A DNA stretch of 64,000 nt from Pyrenopolyporus hunteri (GCA_902806595.1 CADCXC010000038.1:3720001-3784000); one strand, 5' to 3'. Counted from the stretch's first letter, positions 49,494 to 62,120 are shown. The notes: generated by a model from the letters alone, not told the origin. Numbers and translations: made by a program.

Positions 49494-49707
49494 TAGTTAA
49501 TTAATTTATATACGTACCAATTTGTGATACGTACTTTAAAAGGAGGAAGTATTTATGTACCTTCGTTTATATAAAAGAAATTTTTCCTACGGTTTTTTTA
49601 TTAAATATTTTTTCTTTTTTAAATAATTTATATAACACTAATTTTACCTTATTACGATTACTTTTATTATTATTTCTTTATTTTATTTACGTACGTACCT
49701 ATTAATA
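49494..49707 (+). repeat. 3' LTR of copia copy B
   Basis: Least mutated LTR copy; retains AAAGGAGGAAGTATTTATG and CGTACCTATTAATA. Confidence 0.75.
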
Positions 49708-52444
49708 TAATATTATTATAATATTTATTAAATATTTTTTACTTTTTATTACGAAATTTTAAAATCGATTTAAAACGATTTAATAATATATTAAAATTAA
49801 CTTTAAAATTAAATTTAATTTAATATATATTAAAAAAAATAACGAATAAAAAATAACTTTTTATTATAAATACGAATTTTTCGAATTTTTAATTATATTA
49901 TTTAAATTTATTAATATTTTAATTATTTTTTAAATTATAATAAATAACTTTTTTTAAAATATAATTAATAACGGATTTTTAATTTACATCAATAATTTTT
50001 TTATTTATATTAATATTAAAAAAATTTATAATTAATTAATTAAAAAAATATTTTAACGTTTTATCGATAATTATTTAATAATAAATTTAAAAAAATACTT
50101 TTAATTTACTTATAAAATTAAATATTTAAATTACGTTATAAATTTATTTAAAATTTTTATATTATTTAATAAAATAAAATATATATTATTATAAAAAATT
50201 TTTAAAATTTTTAAAAAATCGCAATAATTTATCGATTTTATTAATTTTTATTAAAATTTTATAAAAAATTATTCGTTTATTATAAAATCGATTATTTTTA
50301 TAAACGAAAAAAATAAAAAAAATTTAAAATAAATACTATAAATAAATATAACTTTTAAAAAATTAAAATATAAATTTACTACGACTTTTATTTTTATTTA
50401 TTTTAATTTTTTTCGTTAAACTTTCGTAAAAATCGATGTTTTAAATTATACATTAAACGTAATCTTTTTTTAAAAAAAATAAAATAATAAATTACGTTTA
50501 TATATTTTTTATTTTCGTAAATTTTCTTTAATTAAAATAAATTATAAAATATATAATAAAAAATTATTAATTATCGTTAATTTTTTTAATAAATAACGAT
50601 AATATCTAAAAAAAACGTAATATAAAATAAAAATTTATTTTAACCATTAAAATTTAATATATTTTATTATCGTTAAAATATTAAATAAAAAATAAATTAA
50701 ATAAACGTAACTTTTATTTTTTTATAATTTTATTATAAATTATTATTCGAAAAAATAAAACGAAAAAATCGATATTTTATTTAAATTATTTTAATATTAA
50801 TTTAAAAAAAAATTAAAAATTAACCTATTATATCGATTTTAAAAAAAAATATTTTTCGCATTTTAAAAAATTTAAATTCGTTACGATTTTAATTATAATA
50901 TATATTTTTTTACGTTTTATAAATGTTTTTATATTTAAATAAATAATAAACTTCGTAATTCAAATTAAAAAAATCGTTCGTAAAAACGAAAATTATTAAA
51001 ATTATTTTAAAAAACTAAAAAAAAATATAATTATATAAAAAAATATATTATATAAAAAAAAATTATAAATTTCGATAATATTACGAAACGAAATAATTAA
51101 TTTAAAATATAACATTAAAATAATTAATTATATAAATATAAATAAAATTTTAAAATTTATTACATATAATTTTTAATAATTAAATATAAAATTTATCGTA
51201 TAAAAATATATGCGAAATTACTTAAAATATTAACGTAATAAAATTTTAAAATACGTACCTTTAAATATTTTATAACTTATAAAATTACATTATATTTTCT
51301 AAAATATTATTATAATAAACATTATTATTAATTTTTTACTTTCGAATAATTATAATTTTATATAAATTATAATAAATTTTTTTATTAAAATAATATATTT
51401 CGTACTTTTAAAAATAAACGAAAAAAAAAATAAAAAATTTTATTAAAATTTTCGTTAAAATTTATTAACGATTATATAATATATCCTTCGATATTATTTT
51501 TAATAAAAACTTTAAATTTATAAATTATTTATAAAAAAACTTCTTTAAATTAATAAAAGTTAAATTTCGTATAAATATTACATTTTACTCTTAAATTAAT
51601 AATTAAATTAAAAACTTAAACTAAATTTTTAAAGTTTATTTACATACGTTCGTTAATTATAAAATATTTAATTAAAAAAACTTATTATTTATAACCGAAT
51701 TTACTTATAATAACGTTATTTTTTTTTCATTTAAATATTTTTATTTTACGTTAATTATAACTATTATTTTATTACGTATAATTTATTTACAAAAAAATTA
51801 TATAATTTAAAAAATCAACTTTACTTTTATTAAATAATTTAAATTTATAAAAAAATTAAAAATAACTTTTAAAAAAATCGACTTAAAATAAAAAAATAAA
51901 TAAATAAAAAAAAATAAAAAAATCTCGAATATAAAATCGAATAATTAATAATATTAAATACGAAGTATATTAAAATTAAAAAATTAACGAAAAAATTAAA
52001 TAAAAAAATATTAAATCCTTTTAAAATATAAAAAATAATTTTTTTTATAACGATATAATTAACTTTTTTTAAATTTTAAAAAATTTATAATATTTTTTAT
52101 ATTTCTTTTATCGAATCTTATCGTATTAATAATCGAAAATTCCCCGATCTTAACCAAATTTTACGAAAAATAAATTCGATAAAATCGAAAAACTATTAAA
52201 TAAATAACGTGTAAAATTTTTTAAAAATAAAAAAAAATATTAAATATTTTATTAAATAAAAAAAATAATTTAATAAAAAATATTAAACGTAAAAACTTTA
52301 CGATTATTTTTTTAACGATAAAATTAAAAATTTAATTAAAATTTTTCACTAATAATATTTTAATAAACCTATTAATTTATATATTTATATATTTTATAAA
52401 CTTAATATTTTAAAACGAATTTAAAAAAAAAATATTATTATACA

Positions 52445-52727
52445 TATTAAAACTTTATACGAAAATAATATAAATTTTAAATAATAAAAAATAACTATAA
52501 ATTATTTATTAATAAAAAAAATAATTTAATAATTTTTATAATATATACACTTATAATTAATAAATTTATCGAGCGGTTAAAACGTTTTTTATATCGATTT
52601 AAATTAATTTTTTATATCTAAAAATTCCCACCTTCGTTAAAAAAAAAAATTATAACTTTTAAAATTAAAAAAAATTATTATATGAATTTAATATAATTTA
52701 AACCTTTTATTAAAAGCTTTTATCACA
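52445..52727 (+). repeat. 3' LTR of the gypsy element
   Basis: Partner of 33409-33689. Its last about 150 bp keep more C and G than the left copy (for example TATCACA at the end), so the right edge is less mutated. Confidence 0.8.
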
Positions 52728-54676
52728 GTTTATATATAAAGAATGCATTTTTTTTACATTCGAAGTAACCGTAGATAACATATTTAATTTATTAGGGATA
52801 TTCGTATTATAAACCATAACCCCGGCTGAACTGGTAAGGATACGGTGCTTGAGAAAATAATAAGCCACTATTGGAATTACTTAATGATGTCATTTGTTGT
52901 GAACGTATGAGACATATGTGCCTTTGTCCCCATTCACTATACATACCTACGCCTTCTCCTGCCTGAATACATGTTAAGCCGTACAATAAGAAAGCTGTTT
53001 CCTTTACTACGTGGTTGGCCTTGTGACCAGATGATTCTCTCGCTGCTGATGAGACATATGAGAGGCGGTTGAGTGAGAAAATGACGAGGTGATACGAAAG
53101 TAACGTACCGCTATAACCTTATCCATTCAAGGTAAGTAACTTATTAATGGTATAGCACATGTTCTAATTATTTCAGGCCGAGTTAATTACCTGAGCAAGA
53201 GAGTTAAACTACTAGAGTTATTAATAAATTTAAGGTATACTTTGGTTAGTAGTCAATATAAAGATGGCACGGAGATCTTCCAAATTTTGAGGCTCGAGCC
53301 AGTAGCCTATAGCACCGATGTAGCCACACTTCCACAAAAACGGAATGGGGTTCTCCCGTGTAAGCTTAGTGTGTGTGCTACGAATCTTATAACTCACGAG
53401 TTTTTGGCAACCGCATGGCTTACCCTGAGCCTTATACGAACGCCGGTGGCCGGAATTGGGTGTTAAGTAAGATTCGGTCTACGAGAACCATTTTGAAACC
53501 CTTGTCTAACACAATCAAGTATGAGATGGTTCCCATGACAGAGTAAACTTACCTGCATAGCTAGACCTACTGAGACCTGCAGCTACAGATATTTCGAATT
53601 CGGTAGTTCTCTACAGCCCGGTACTGTGAGAGTATCATTGCAAACAACATCTATGATCGTTTTTGGTAACGCTTTGAGTTATTTTTCATCGCGCAAATCT
53701 GAGTGTTGGTGCGTCGGTAGGCCCCCTGCGTCCCCACGGGGTGATGGACTGGGGGATGATGTGGAGAAGGCTGCATCCTAAGTCTCCAGTTCCCCGGATT
53801 GGATCCTTGGTGCTGGTAGGGTCACATGGTCTGTTTGCGTTATCGAACTCGTGCTGCTGGAATTCTTACTAATACGGCTTTACAATATACTAGCTCCCAA
53901 TAGACGAAGTTTGTTCCACTCCTCATGGAGTAATTCCCTGCCGTCAGCGATCCATTGCTGGACGTAACGACAACCGGCCGAATAGCCGGGGTTATAGGAA
54001 TGTGCCGGTCACGATGCTCAACTTTGGATTCTATAGATCAATGGATTGGGCCAATTTAAATTCTTCATGGGAGTCTAGGACATCTTGTGTAACTGATTCC
54101 GTGTTCATATACTCAGATGCTATATCCGCATGCAGCAAGTGGAAACTGACTTTGAAGGTGGTTTGATCCCAATAACGTCATAAAGCCCGTTAAGGCCGAG
54201 GTGTAGTAGTCCAGATCAAAGAAGTTCCCGAGGTAAGACCAAGGGATGTTGCAGAATGCTCTTCAGTAATGACCTCTTTCATTGTATACTTAGAGAGGGG
54301 TTACAATTAATTATCTCGACCCAAGTGACGTTTGGATTAGTTCCTGAACTACCTTGCATATAACACGTCGTATTAAAGCAAGAAACCATCTGCTTACACC
54401 CACTGTGGCAAGGTGGGCCGGTCAAGTGCCAGAAATTACTTCCCCCTTACTTCGGCATTGCCTCGACGTATTGTACGGGGAGAGGAGTATGCCGGGGTAG
54501 AATAATAAGCTTTGAAGAATAGGTACGCATAGATCTTACTGTAGCATCTGATCCAAAGATTAACACTGTTGCGGTTTACGAGCCAGGGTATAAATATAAG
54601 AAAGCTACTATATCTTTAGGAGGTATTGATCATCTGTAGACTTCGCCGAGCTACTTCAATTTATCCTATTATCCAA
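52728..54676. other. Intergenic region right of the island
   Basis: About 1.9 kb of normal composition between the gypsy LTR and the esterase gene. TATAAATATAAG at about 54590-54601 is a plausible core promoter about 80 bp before the esterase start. No gene supported; the ORF at 53242-53466 has no motif. Confidence 0.5.
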
Positions 54677-56567
54677 ATGGCTACTTTAATAGTTCCCATC
54701 TTTTGGGTTCTTTTAAGCTTATATGTATATTGTGTTGATGGCACACCATATGCAAAGCGACCTCGCCAATCTGCGGGATGCACCGTAGCTTATTTCAAGC
54801 AGATCATCCCGCCCGGCGTATCAATCGAGAAAGTGCAGAGTGTCACTAGTGGGACATTCTCCGAGAGTGGAAACCTAGGATACCCGGCGGCTGCTTCTGG
54901 ACTTCCACCACTATGTGCGGTCATAGTCAAGAATGATACGGCGAACTACCGGTTCGGAATGTTTCTTCCCAACACCTGGAACTCAAAACTTCTTGTCGTG
55001 GGAAATTATGCGTTTCTCGGAGGCATTAACTGGCTCGACATGGGACCCGGACCGCGGTATGGCATGGCTAGCCTTTCTACTGATACCGGGCACAACTCTG
55101 GTCAAGGGGATTTAACATGGCCGACTACTGAACAGCTTCGAGTTAACTGGGCTTATCAGGCGTTAGAAGGCTCCGTCATCCTGGGCAAAACTCTCATCCA
55201 AACCTACTACAATGATAGGCGGATTACGTATTCGTATTTTAGCGGTTGCTCAACGGGAGGGAGACAGGGACTTAAGCAAATCCGTGAGTACCATCCTAAA
55301 CTACTCATATTTTTTTTGGAGATTTCTGCTAAACTATTTTTAGAGAGAGATCCCGACATGTTTGATGGGGCCCTAATAGGGGCACCCGCTTGGGACACCA
55401 AGAATTTGATGCCTTGGGTTTCTAAGCTCGCCGTATGGAATCTCCCGGAGAATGCGGAGGGTAGTATTAACGATCAGAATCTTTTCTCGCGGCTGCAGGA
55501 AGAGGTTCTGAGACAATGCGACTCTCTTGATGGTGTTCGAGATCACATAATCAGTTCTCCTTCGGCTTGCAGAGAACATTTCGATATCACTCAGATCCGC
55601 TGTGATGTGACAAAGAATCGGACGGCCTGCTGGAGCCAGGCGCAGATTGAAACGGCACAGAAGATGTACGACGATTACATCACCCAGGGCGGAGATCTCG
55701 TTTACAAAGGACTGGACTACGGTTCTGAATCCGAGTGGGGGGTGTATCTTTTGCCAGCGGATCCGAACAACAGCAATAATGTGAGGAGGGGCTTCGATGC
55801 GCAATACGAACGAACGTTTATGGGCTATGGATCTAGCTGGCAAATTACTTCGTACAACGACACGGTGGTAGAGGATGCTAGAGCTCGTGATAAGAGCTCG
55901 GTACAGGCCTCTGCGGACCAGTTCGACCTTGGTAGTTTCAGGAACAAAGGAAAGATTAGTGAGTACATTCTTGAAATTATCTTTGTCCACTTCCCCCCTG
56001 ATTCGGGGGTAAGAAGAGTGGCTCCTCTACAAGTTGATTTAGGGGTGTCACCTTTGGGGCTCACTCTTAAAAAAACATCACAACCTACAATGACTAACCT
56101 TTTGCAACGCAGTCATGTATGGTGGGCTCGCAGATGGCACGGTACCGGTTCAACATACGACTCTATATTACGACAAGACCAGAGAAGCTATGGGTAACGT
56201 TGACAATTTCTTCCGGTATTTCCAGATCCCGGGCATGGACCATTGTTGGGGCAGTCCCGGCAACGTTAAAGCTCCATGGATGATAGGTGGTGCGGGACAA
56301 GCAGCCCAAAGACCTCCTTATAATTCCGGTTATTCGGTCCCACTAGGTTACAACGACAGTCGTCATGACGCATTACTGGCACTGATGGACTGGGTCGAGA
56401 AGGGCAATGCGGTTTCTCAGATCATTGCGTCGGAATTTAATTTCACTGACCAGACCTATCAGTCGATTGTTTTGTATAGGCAACGTCCTATATGCGTATT
56501 TCCTCAGACGGCACAATGGGATGGCCGGGGTGATCAGGATGACGCCTCGAGTTGGCAGTGTGTATGA
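54677..56567 (+). CDS. Secreted tannase / feruloyl esterase family hydrolase
   Basis: Exons 54677-55283, 55344-55958 and 56113-56567 give 558 residues. Both introns show GTGAGT donors. Joining removes runs foreign to the family and restores KQIQRDPDMFDG and KIIMYGGLADGTV. The start at 54677 gives a signal peptide, MATLIVPIFWVLLSLYVYCVDG. The catalytic serine is in GCSTGGRQG, the acid in GGLADGTV and the histidine in IPGMDHC. Cysteines near the Ser and His (GCS, DHC) are as in the tannase fold, where a disulfide links the triad. A Ca-binding-like lid region lies between. The family hydrolyses gallate, ferulate or similar phenolic esters outside the cell. Several N-glycosylation sequons. It faces the transposon island on its 5' side. 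Confidence 0.9.
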
Positions 56568-57885
56568 ACGTGGAAAAGGGGCTGGTGGGGTTTTCGGTAG
56601 AAAGCACTTATACCCGCGGGCTTAGGCGCGCTAAACTTGGAGTAATATAGCGGGGTGTCCACTACAATTTAATGGGTTTTCACTATAACCTAGGGCGTTT
56701 GCCCCGCAGTTAAAACCGGCGGAGGTCTTAATTTAGGGACCTCCCTACCTACCTAATGTGGCTTCGAGCCTAACAGGGGCCCGATAGCATCCGTACCAAA
56801 TTTGACAGTGAAGTAAAGTTTGTATGAAGTACCTGCCTAGACAAAAAGTTATCCGTAAAATCTTCATATTTTCATTTTTGGGTTCATAATGCACGCGGTA
56901 GGAAAATGAGGTTAAAAGGGGGGGTACCTGCCCGATGAAATAACCGACAAATAACATATCCTTCCGGGCTTCATAGGTCAGGTATCGACGGGGGGTGGTC
57001 ACGTGAAACGATTATGTGCTATACCTTATTTCATCATACCTACCTACCTAGGTAGGTAGTGTAGGTATCTACCTAGGTACATCGTACCAAGCTTCCACCC
57101 ATGTGGCCCCTGCATGTGTGCCTTCGGGAAGAAACTGCATATGAATTATTATAGCCGCATTCTGATTGGCGATATCTTAGGCATCTCCTACAGGTACATA
57201 GGTACCAGGTATTCAAATACGGCGTAACGTACCTCTTTGTACCTACCTATATACCTAGAGGCGCCCGCCCTGACGTCGGTGTTACGCAAAGCACGTGTAC
57301 AATACATATCAGCCATGTAGTGTACCTAGCAGAAGGGCGCTAATACAAGTGGCGTACCACCAAAAGGTCCCACCTTCAAGAAAGGAAAGCTAAGTCAGGG
57401 AGGTTCATGTTTCTTTGATGATAGTGAATGCGACAACACTTCATTTTTCATATTAAATAATTTTTATTATGATGAAGTATTCTGGTAAGCTTATAGTCTA
57501 TTAACTAAAGTAGGTAGGTACCTATTTTGAATATTTTATGGCCGGGATTTTACATTTATTTTATAGAATGAACTCGCTTGTAGATACTTATTGTTAGGTA
57601 CCACCCACATGTACAAGTACAATACCTAGGTACATATGAAGCGTGCCGTTTCCCTTCTCTTAGGTTAGAGGTAGGTACCTAGGTACCTCTATCTCAGCAA
57701 TCACGGGCACTTAACTCAGATCCCGAGGTTGTTTTGTATTTCACCTACATTTGGACCTCACTTCTAACATCGGTATCAATAATAATATCGAAGGAAATGC
57801 GAATTCGATAGATCACGATTAAATGGCCTCGTATCTTACCCACTGCATCCGTAGATGAAATTTTCTTTTTACATTCACTATCAAG
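56568..57885. promoter_or_regulatory. Intergenic region with many ACCT/AGGT repeats
   Basis: 1.3 kb between tandem genes. Clusters at about 56740-56755, 57037-57080, 57190-57258, 57510-57524 and 57594-57690 make it one of the richest in the window. Otherwise it is AT-rich promoter sequence for the thioesterase gene. Confidence 0.5.
57037..57080. repeat. ACCT/AGGT palindromic cluster
   Basis: Contains ACCTACCTACCTAGGTAGGT followed by GTAGGTATCTACCTAGGTAC; the central 20 bp are a near-perfect palindrome. Confidence 0.7.
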
Positions 57886-59177
57886 ATGCCGTCAAACACG
57901 AGCCCCGTTGAACGCCTCACGTTCCAAGAGATCATGAGCCTAGCATCTCTCCCAGACGAGGTCGAGAATGGCAAGATCATAAAACGATATATGGGACAGC
58001 GGAGCGCATGGAATCCCGAAAGCGATATCCCAATTGCAAGCGAAAAAATGACTCCCGAATTTGAAAACTCCACGTGGAAAGTGGCGTATGGAGGACAGGT
58101 TTATAGCCAAGCAGGAATGGCAGCTTCAAGAGCCCTCGCAGAGTTCCAGGCCCCCCAAACCGGTGCCCGCCGAAAAAAAGTCGGCATTCATGTAAGTTAC
58201 CTATCTATTTACTCCATTAGAAGCGAGTCATCTACCAGATGGTTATAAGCCGGAAAGCCCGATGCTCAAATAGATCCTAAGACTTCATGTGAGCTATGGG
58301 AACGATCAGTTTTTCTGGTTCTTTTCTCCTGAAGAGTAAAGCTTACTGATATACGTAGACTCTTCATGGGTACTTTTCGGAGGCTGGCTTAGTAGATAGG
58401 CCTTTTATATACAATGTGACCGTTATCGCCGCAAACCCCTCCTTTCCCAACCTTCTCGTCACCGCGCGGCAACCGCTATCACCAAGCACAAATCCCGAGG
58501 GGGATCATTTTCCACTTGCTGATGCCGATCTCCCCCTGGGCCCGGTCTGTTTCACTGCTCTGGTGTCGTTTAGACCCTCTGTAGTCTCCCAGCATGTGGC
58601 TCAGGAGCTGCCAGTGCAAACACGGTTCGCCGATATACTAAATTCGCGACCCCCTTCCGCATGGGATCCGGCTCCACATGTTGACATCGCTAAGAGATTA
58701 GAGGATTTCCCAATGAAGAATCCCGGAAGTTTCCCAGCAGTTGATATGAAAAAGGTTGACCTCACTGCCTACAACCGGGACAAACCTCTCCACGAGCGGC
58801 GGGAACTGCTCTTATACCGACTTCTCGCCCCTCTTCCTGCGGAACACCCCGATTGGCACATTCTTACTCACGCCTACGAAGCGGACAGGAACGGGCTCCT
58901 TATGATCGGTAATCATATAGGGTTTGGTTACAATTTTGGTCGCGCCGCTAGCTTGAGCTATTCTTTTGTGGTTCACGTCAACCCTGAGGATGCGGTAATG
59001 ACTTACGGCGAGGACGAGTGGTGGGTTCAAGAAGCATGCTTTCCCAGGGTGGAAGCAGGTAAAGCGATTATTATGAGCAAGATTTGGAGCCCAAAGGGAG
59101 TCCACGTTGCCACGGAATATCAGGACGGCATAATCCAACCACAACGCAAACCGACTGGGGAGAAGGGCAAGTTATGA
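57886..59177 (+). CDS. Acyl-CoA thioesterase (TesB/ACOT8-like double hotdog)
   Basis: Exons 57886-58191 and 58359-59177 join at a 167-nt intron (GTAAGT ... ATACGTAG), the longest intron in the window, giving 374 residues. The N-terminal hotdog reads WKVAYGGQVYSQAGMAASRAL, and the junction restores HTLHGYFSEAGLVDRPFIYNV, equivalent to the HSLHGYF motif of TesB. The C-terminal hotdog has GNHIGFGYNFGRAASLSYSFVVHV and DEWWVQEACFPRVEAGKAII. The family releases CoA from acyl-CoA esters, in fungi often in peroxisomes, but the C terminus (KGKL) is not a clean PTS1. Convergent with the FAD monooxygenase gene (265 bp between stops). A role on aromatic or branched acyl-CoA is inference from the neighbours. 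Confidence 0.85.
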
Positions 59178-59442
59178 GCTCATGAGGGTCGTTAATCGGT
59201 TGGGGTTCATGAATTTACTGAGTCTCGTAATCATGAAGCGAGCGCGTCCGTTTACCGAAGAGAAGATATATTCCCAGATAATAGATATAATCTATCTATT
59301 CTATATCTAGTAGTGTAAACACATTTACTAACTAGAAACAGTGAGAAGCATGGTGCTTACGAATGCTTCGAAGCCTTTCTGGTAGATCCTAACACTAATC
59401 GCCCCATGCTCATATTCGAGCTCATCAAAGAGTTTTGGCGGT

Positions 59443-61126
59443 TTAATTGGAAGATACACCATTCCCCTTATGATTAGGAATAATGAATGGATCCTCATTA
59501 ACAGCTTTATCAACCTCCGCGCAAGCATCGTAGCCAAATAACCACGGCTGGACCTTGGGGCAGCACCAGCGAATCGGAAAAGGGGCTTCCTTGACGTCAC
59601 GGCCCATCTGCGATAAGAGCAGCTCGTCCCGCTTTTCTTGCTCAGGGCCGTCAACCATGTGATATACGTCGCGCTAGGGATTAGTCGCGACTATTAGCAA
59701 TCACTCCTATCAAAACAGAAGACAGCGTTAGGAGGTGCGTAGCTTACCTGTCCGAACGTTTCTCTCACGATAGCATCTCCTCGTGGCTTTCGTAGTTGCT
59801 CGTACATCCTCAACGCCTTGCCGATCTGCTCCTTAGTCTGGATGTGTCCTAGTAGGCGACCGAGTGTGGCGCCGTCTTCCACGGCCGAGTTGGCACCCTG
59901 GCCGAGATATGGCAGCATGGGATGACATGAGTCTCCGCTTAAAAGGGGTTAGTGAGGTAATTGTAAAGCGTTTAGGCCGATTGCTATAGGGGCACTTACA
60001 CGAAAGCAAAGTTACTATTCGGAGAGGTATGGATCCATTTCTGCATCTCCTTCCCTATTGAAAGATTTCCTATTAGACGTCCAGCCGTTCTAAAAGGGGT
60101 AAGAGATGGTCGGAAACTCACGATGCATCAACTTCCACTTTTTGACGGAATTAACGAGGGCGAGAAACTTATTTAAAATGGGATCCCAATTCTTGAAGAG
60201 GGCTCTCATTTCCTCAACTGAGCCTGCTTGTCGACTGACACCACTCGGTAGATCATCAGGAGTGATCAGTACAAGATTTAACTCGGTTCCAGCGCGAAGT
60301 GAATATCCGACCACGTGTGACTTGGGACCAATCCAAAGATTACAAGTCGGATTTTGAACCCATTCTCTCAATTCAGGATCCTCGATCTGATCGAGTGTAA
60401 GCACCATTCGATATGCTAAGTCGCCCGTCGGTCTTGGGACGCCCTCGAAATCTTTCGGGAGAAACTGTGCCCGGCAAGGAGACCATAGGCCGTCCGCGGC
60501 AACAACTAAATCCGCACGCATCTTCGTCCCCGACTGGCTCTGAATTTCTCCCGTTTCAAAGTTCACGTTGCTAATCCTCGTTCCGAATTGGAACTTCACG
60601 CCGAGTTCTTTAGCACGTGTATAGAGTGCCGTCTGGAAGTCGATCCGGTGTAACTCCATGAAAGGGGCACCATACTTCGATCGTATCGTCTTAGACCAAT
60701 CCTTCTCCAAGTTCAACAGTTCTCCAGAGTATCGACGGATGGCGAGAGTCGTCGGCTCAGCAATCGACTCCCACATCTCGCGCGAAAGACCCCAGCGTTG
60801 CAAGATGCGCGACGAATTTGGGGTGATTTGTATTCCAGCCCCTATCTATAATCGTGTAAGTAGTATGTCGACTCAGTACCTACCTACGTAGGTACCTAGG
60901 TGTATACGTCTTTATAAGGTCATTCCTACCTCGTGGAGTCCATCCGCCGTCTCAAACACAGTCACATGATGGCCAGAGAGTGCCGTTTCTATAGAAGCTG
61001 CTAGACCACTTATGCCGGCACCAATGACAATGACATCAAGCTGGAGCGCTGGTTTAAGGGTTTCAGCCTGATATCCCTCTGTTAGTGATTACATTTCTTC
61101 ACATGGAACTGGAGAAGACACACCAT
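59443..61126 (-). CDS. FAD-dependent monooxygenase, salicylate-hydroxylase type
   Basis: Six exons: 61126-61124, 61067-60930, 60845-60122, 60069-60000, 59937-59748 and 59673-59443, giving 451 residues. FAD-binding motif VIVIGAGISGLAAS is near residue 17. The splice restores HEIGAGIQITPNSSRIL. The DG motif is LVVAADGLWSPCR; the GD motif GDSCHPMLPYLGQGAN is formed across exons 4 and 5. A tail with YHMVDGPEQEKRD and CCPKVQPWLFGYDA is typical. The family (class A flavoprotein hydroxylases) hydroxylates, sometimes with decarboxylation, aromatic acids such as salicylate using NAD(P)H and O2. Odd points: the proposed first exon is only the ATG (intron GTGTGT ... CACTAAC ... TATCAG), so the start is the weakest part of the model; intron 2 carries an ACCT/AGGT cluster (60876-60900); intron 3 has an alternative acceptor, and the one chosen keeps the conserved LMHR...MQKW run in frame. 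Confidence 0.85.
60876..60900. repeat. ACCT/AGGT cluster inside an intron
   Basis: GTACCTACCTACGTAGGTACCTAGG on the + strand, within intron 2 of the FAD monooxygenase gene; the only clear example in this window that lies in a transcribed gene. Confidence 0.7.
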
Positions 61127-62120
61127 TGTGAAACTACCTAGTTCAAGGTCACGGCTACGTATTAGGGGTCTTAATATCTTATGTAGACGTTTCTCAAACG
61201 TAACGACGCACTGGTAAGGTAACTCGTTCCGTAATCTACGCAATCGTTAAGAAGGATTATGTATTGCGTGAAAAGGTAGAATGGGGTTGATCTGATCCGA
61301 CGCTACCGCCACATCCTCCCCCGCTTCCCGGGTAATTCACTATTCGGGTCTGGGTACCACCCGATTTAGGCTTGAGTGAGTATCAGGTGCATATATGTCA
61401 AGTACCTACTTAACAATAACTGGTTTGACACGGAAATAAGAAGATCGAGACCACATAAATTAACTTTGATATTCCGTGTTTCGGTCTCTCTATTCTTAGC
61501 CTCGAGTTTATGTTTTAAGTAGTAAGTGGGTAAATTGACGTTGTATCCCCAAAGTTTTAAACTGATAACCGAAGACCGTCGATTACCTACCTACTCCTTT
61601 ACCTGGAGTAGCCAAGTTCTCTCACATTACCTTACTTTAGTAACTCCATTTGCGGAAGAAGCTTACGGCTACTTGTTAGAGCTAATCTCACACAGCGTTT
61701 ACCTTGAGATGGTATATATGGTGCAGTATTAGAGCCCTGTTCCTATATGTAGTCAAACATATTGGTACTACTTACCCCTATTTCGATAATATACAGAGGG
61801 TTAGCGAGTGAATAAGAATGGAGTTCAACTGTGTCCTTTGCCTGAGTACTTACAGATACACTCTTAGATAGTAGAGTATCTTAAGGCGGAGTTGCTTCGG
61901 GAGATTTGAAAATGGGTACGAGATTGCTAAAACTTAAAATCTCTAGTTCAGTATTATGAAAAAGGGGGCATGAAGTCTCCTATGTAAACTACAACGCAAA
62001 TTCATTTCGGAATTATCAACTAAGAGGCGTTTTAGGGGTACATGATCTTTTCCTTTATGCGGGAGACGTTAATTAGGGTCAATCCATACCCAATGGACGG
62101 AAATGACAGTTCTATTCGCT
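61127..62120. other. Intergenic region
   Basis: About 1 kb between tandem minus-strand genes: promoter of the FAD monooxygenase and 3' flank of the GST gene. Nothing else supportable. Confidence 0.45.

Larger units (their letters stand above)
43545..49707 (+). mobile_element. Degenerate Ty1/copia LTR retrotransposon, copy B
   Basis: Same family and orientation as copy A, offset by about 6,165 bp. For example I-E-K-Y-H-G at 47196-47213 matches V-E-K-Y-H-G of copy A, and the landmark at 41620-41631 recurs at 47787-47798 with GAC changed to AAC. LTRs are at about 43545-43757 (starts TGGTTAATT, the only copy keeping TG) and 49494-49707. Copy B keeps more G in roughly 43.55-45.2 kb and more C in roughly 46.5-47.5 kb than copy A, so it has been mutated less completely and unevenly. 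Confidence 0.78.
33409..52727 (+). mobile_element. Degenerate Ty3/gypsy LTR retrotransposon, interrupted by two copia elements
   Basis: LTRs of about 281-283 bp at 33409-33689 and 52445-52727 align along their length (TGTTAAAA / TATTAAAA starts; TTATTATA / TTATCACA ends). Subtracting 37382-49707 leaves about 7.0 kb. Reading the + strand and allowing for C-to-T and G-to-A decay, reverse-transcriptase landmarks appear in order. R-F-x-x-D-Y-x-x-x-N lies at 37346-37375, just left of the insertion. E-W-K-T-A-F lies at 49844-49861. The PFGL...FQ block lies at 49898-49933 and the YxDD box, now Y-I-N-N, at 49985-49996. The FQ to YxDD spacing of 17 codons is the usual gypsy spacing. RNase H and integrase would fill the remaining 2.4 kb. 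Target-site duplications could not be identified. Confidence 0.8.
33240..52740. repeat. RIP-mutated AT-rich island
   Basis: About 19.5 kb with extremely low GC, TpA-saturated, with no long ORF on either strand. Boundaries are sharp against normal-composition flanks. Most remaining C and G are in CpG. This is the pattern of repeat-induced point mutation (C-to-T and G-to-A in duplicated DNA). The content resolves into one gypsy and two copia elements (separate entries). Expected to be heterochromatic. Confidence 0.92.

Noticed and set aside
33240..52740. Island as mitochondrial insertion or centromere core
   Set aside because: No mitochondrial genes; content resolves into LTR elements with legible polymerase/integrase motifs. 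A pericentromeric setting cannot be excluded, but 19.5 kb with sharp edges fits a TE nest.
55373..55990. 205-codon minus-strand frame
   Set aside because: Antisense to the tannase/feruloyl esterase exons and overlapping an intron.
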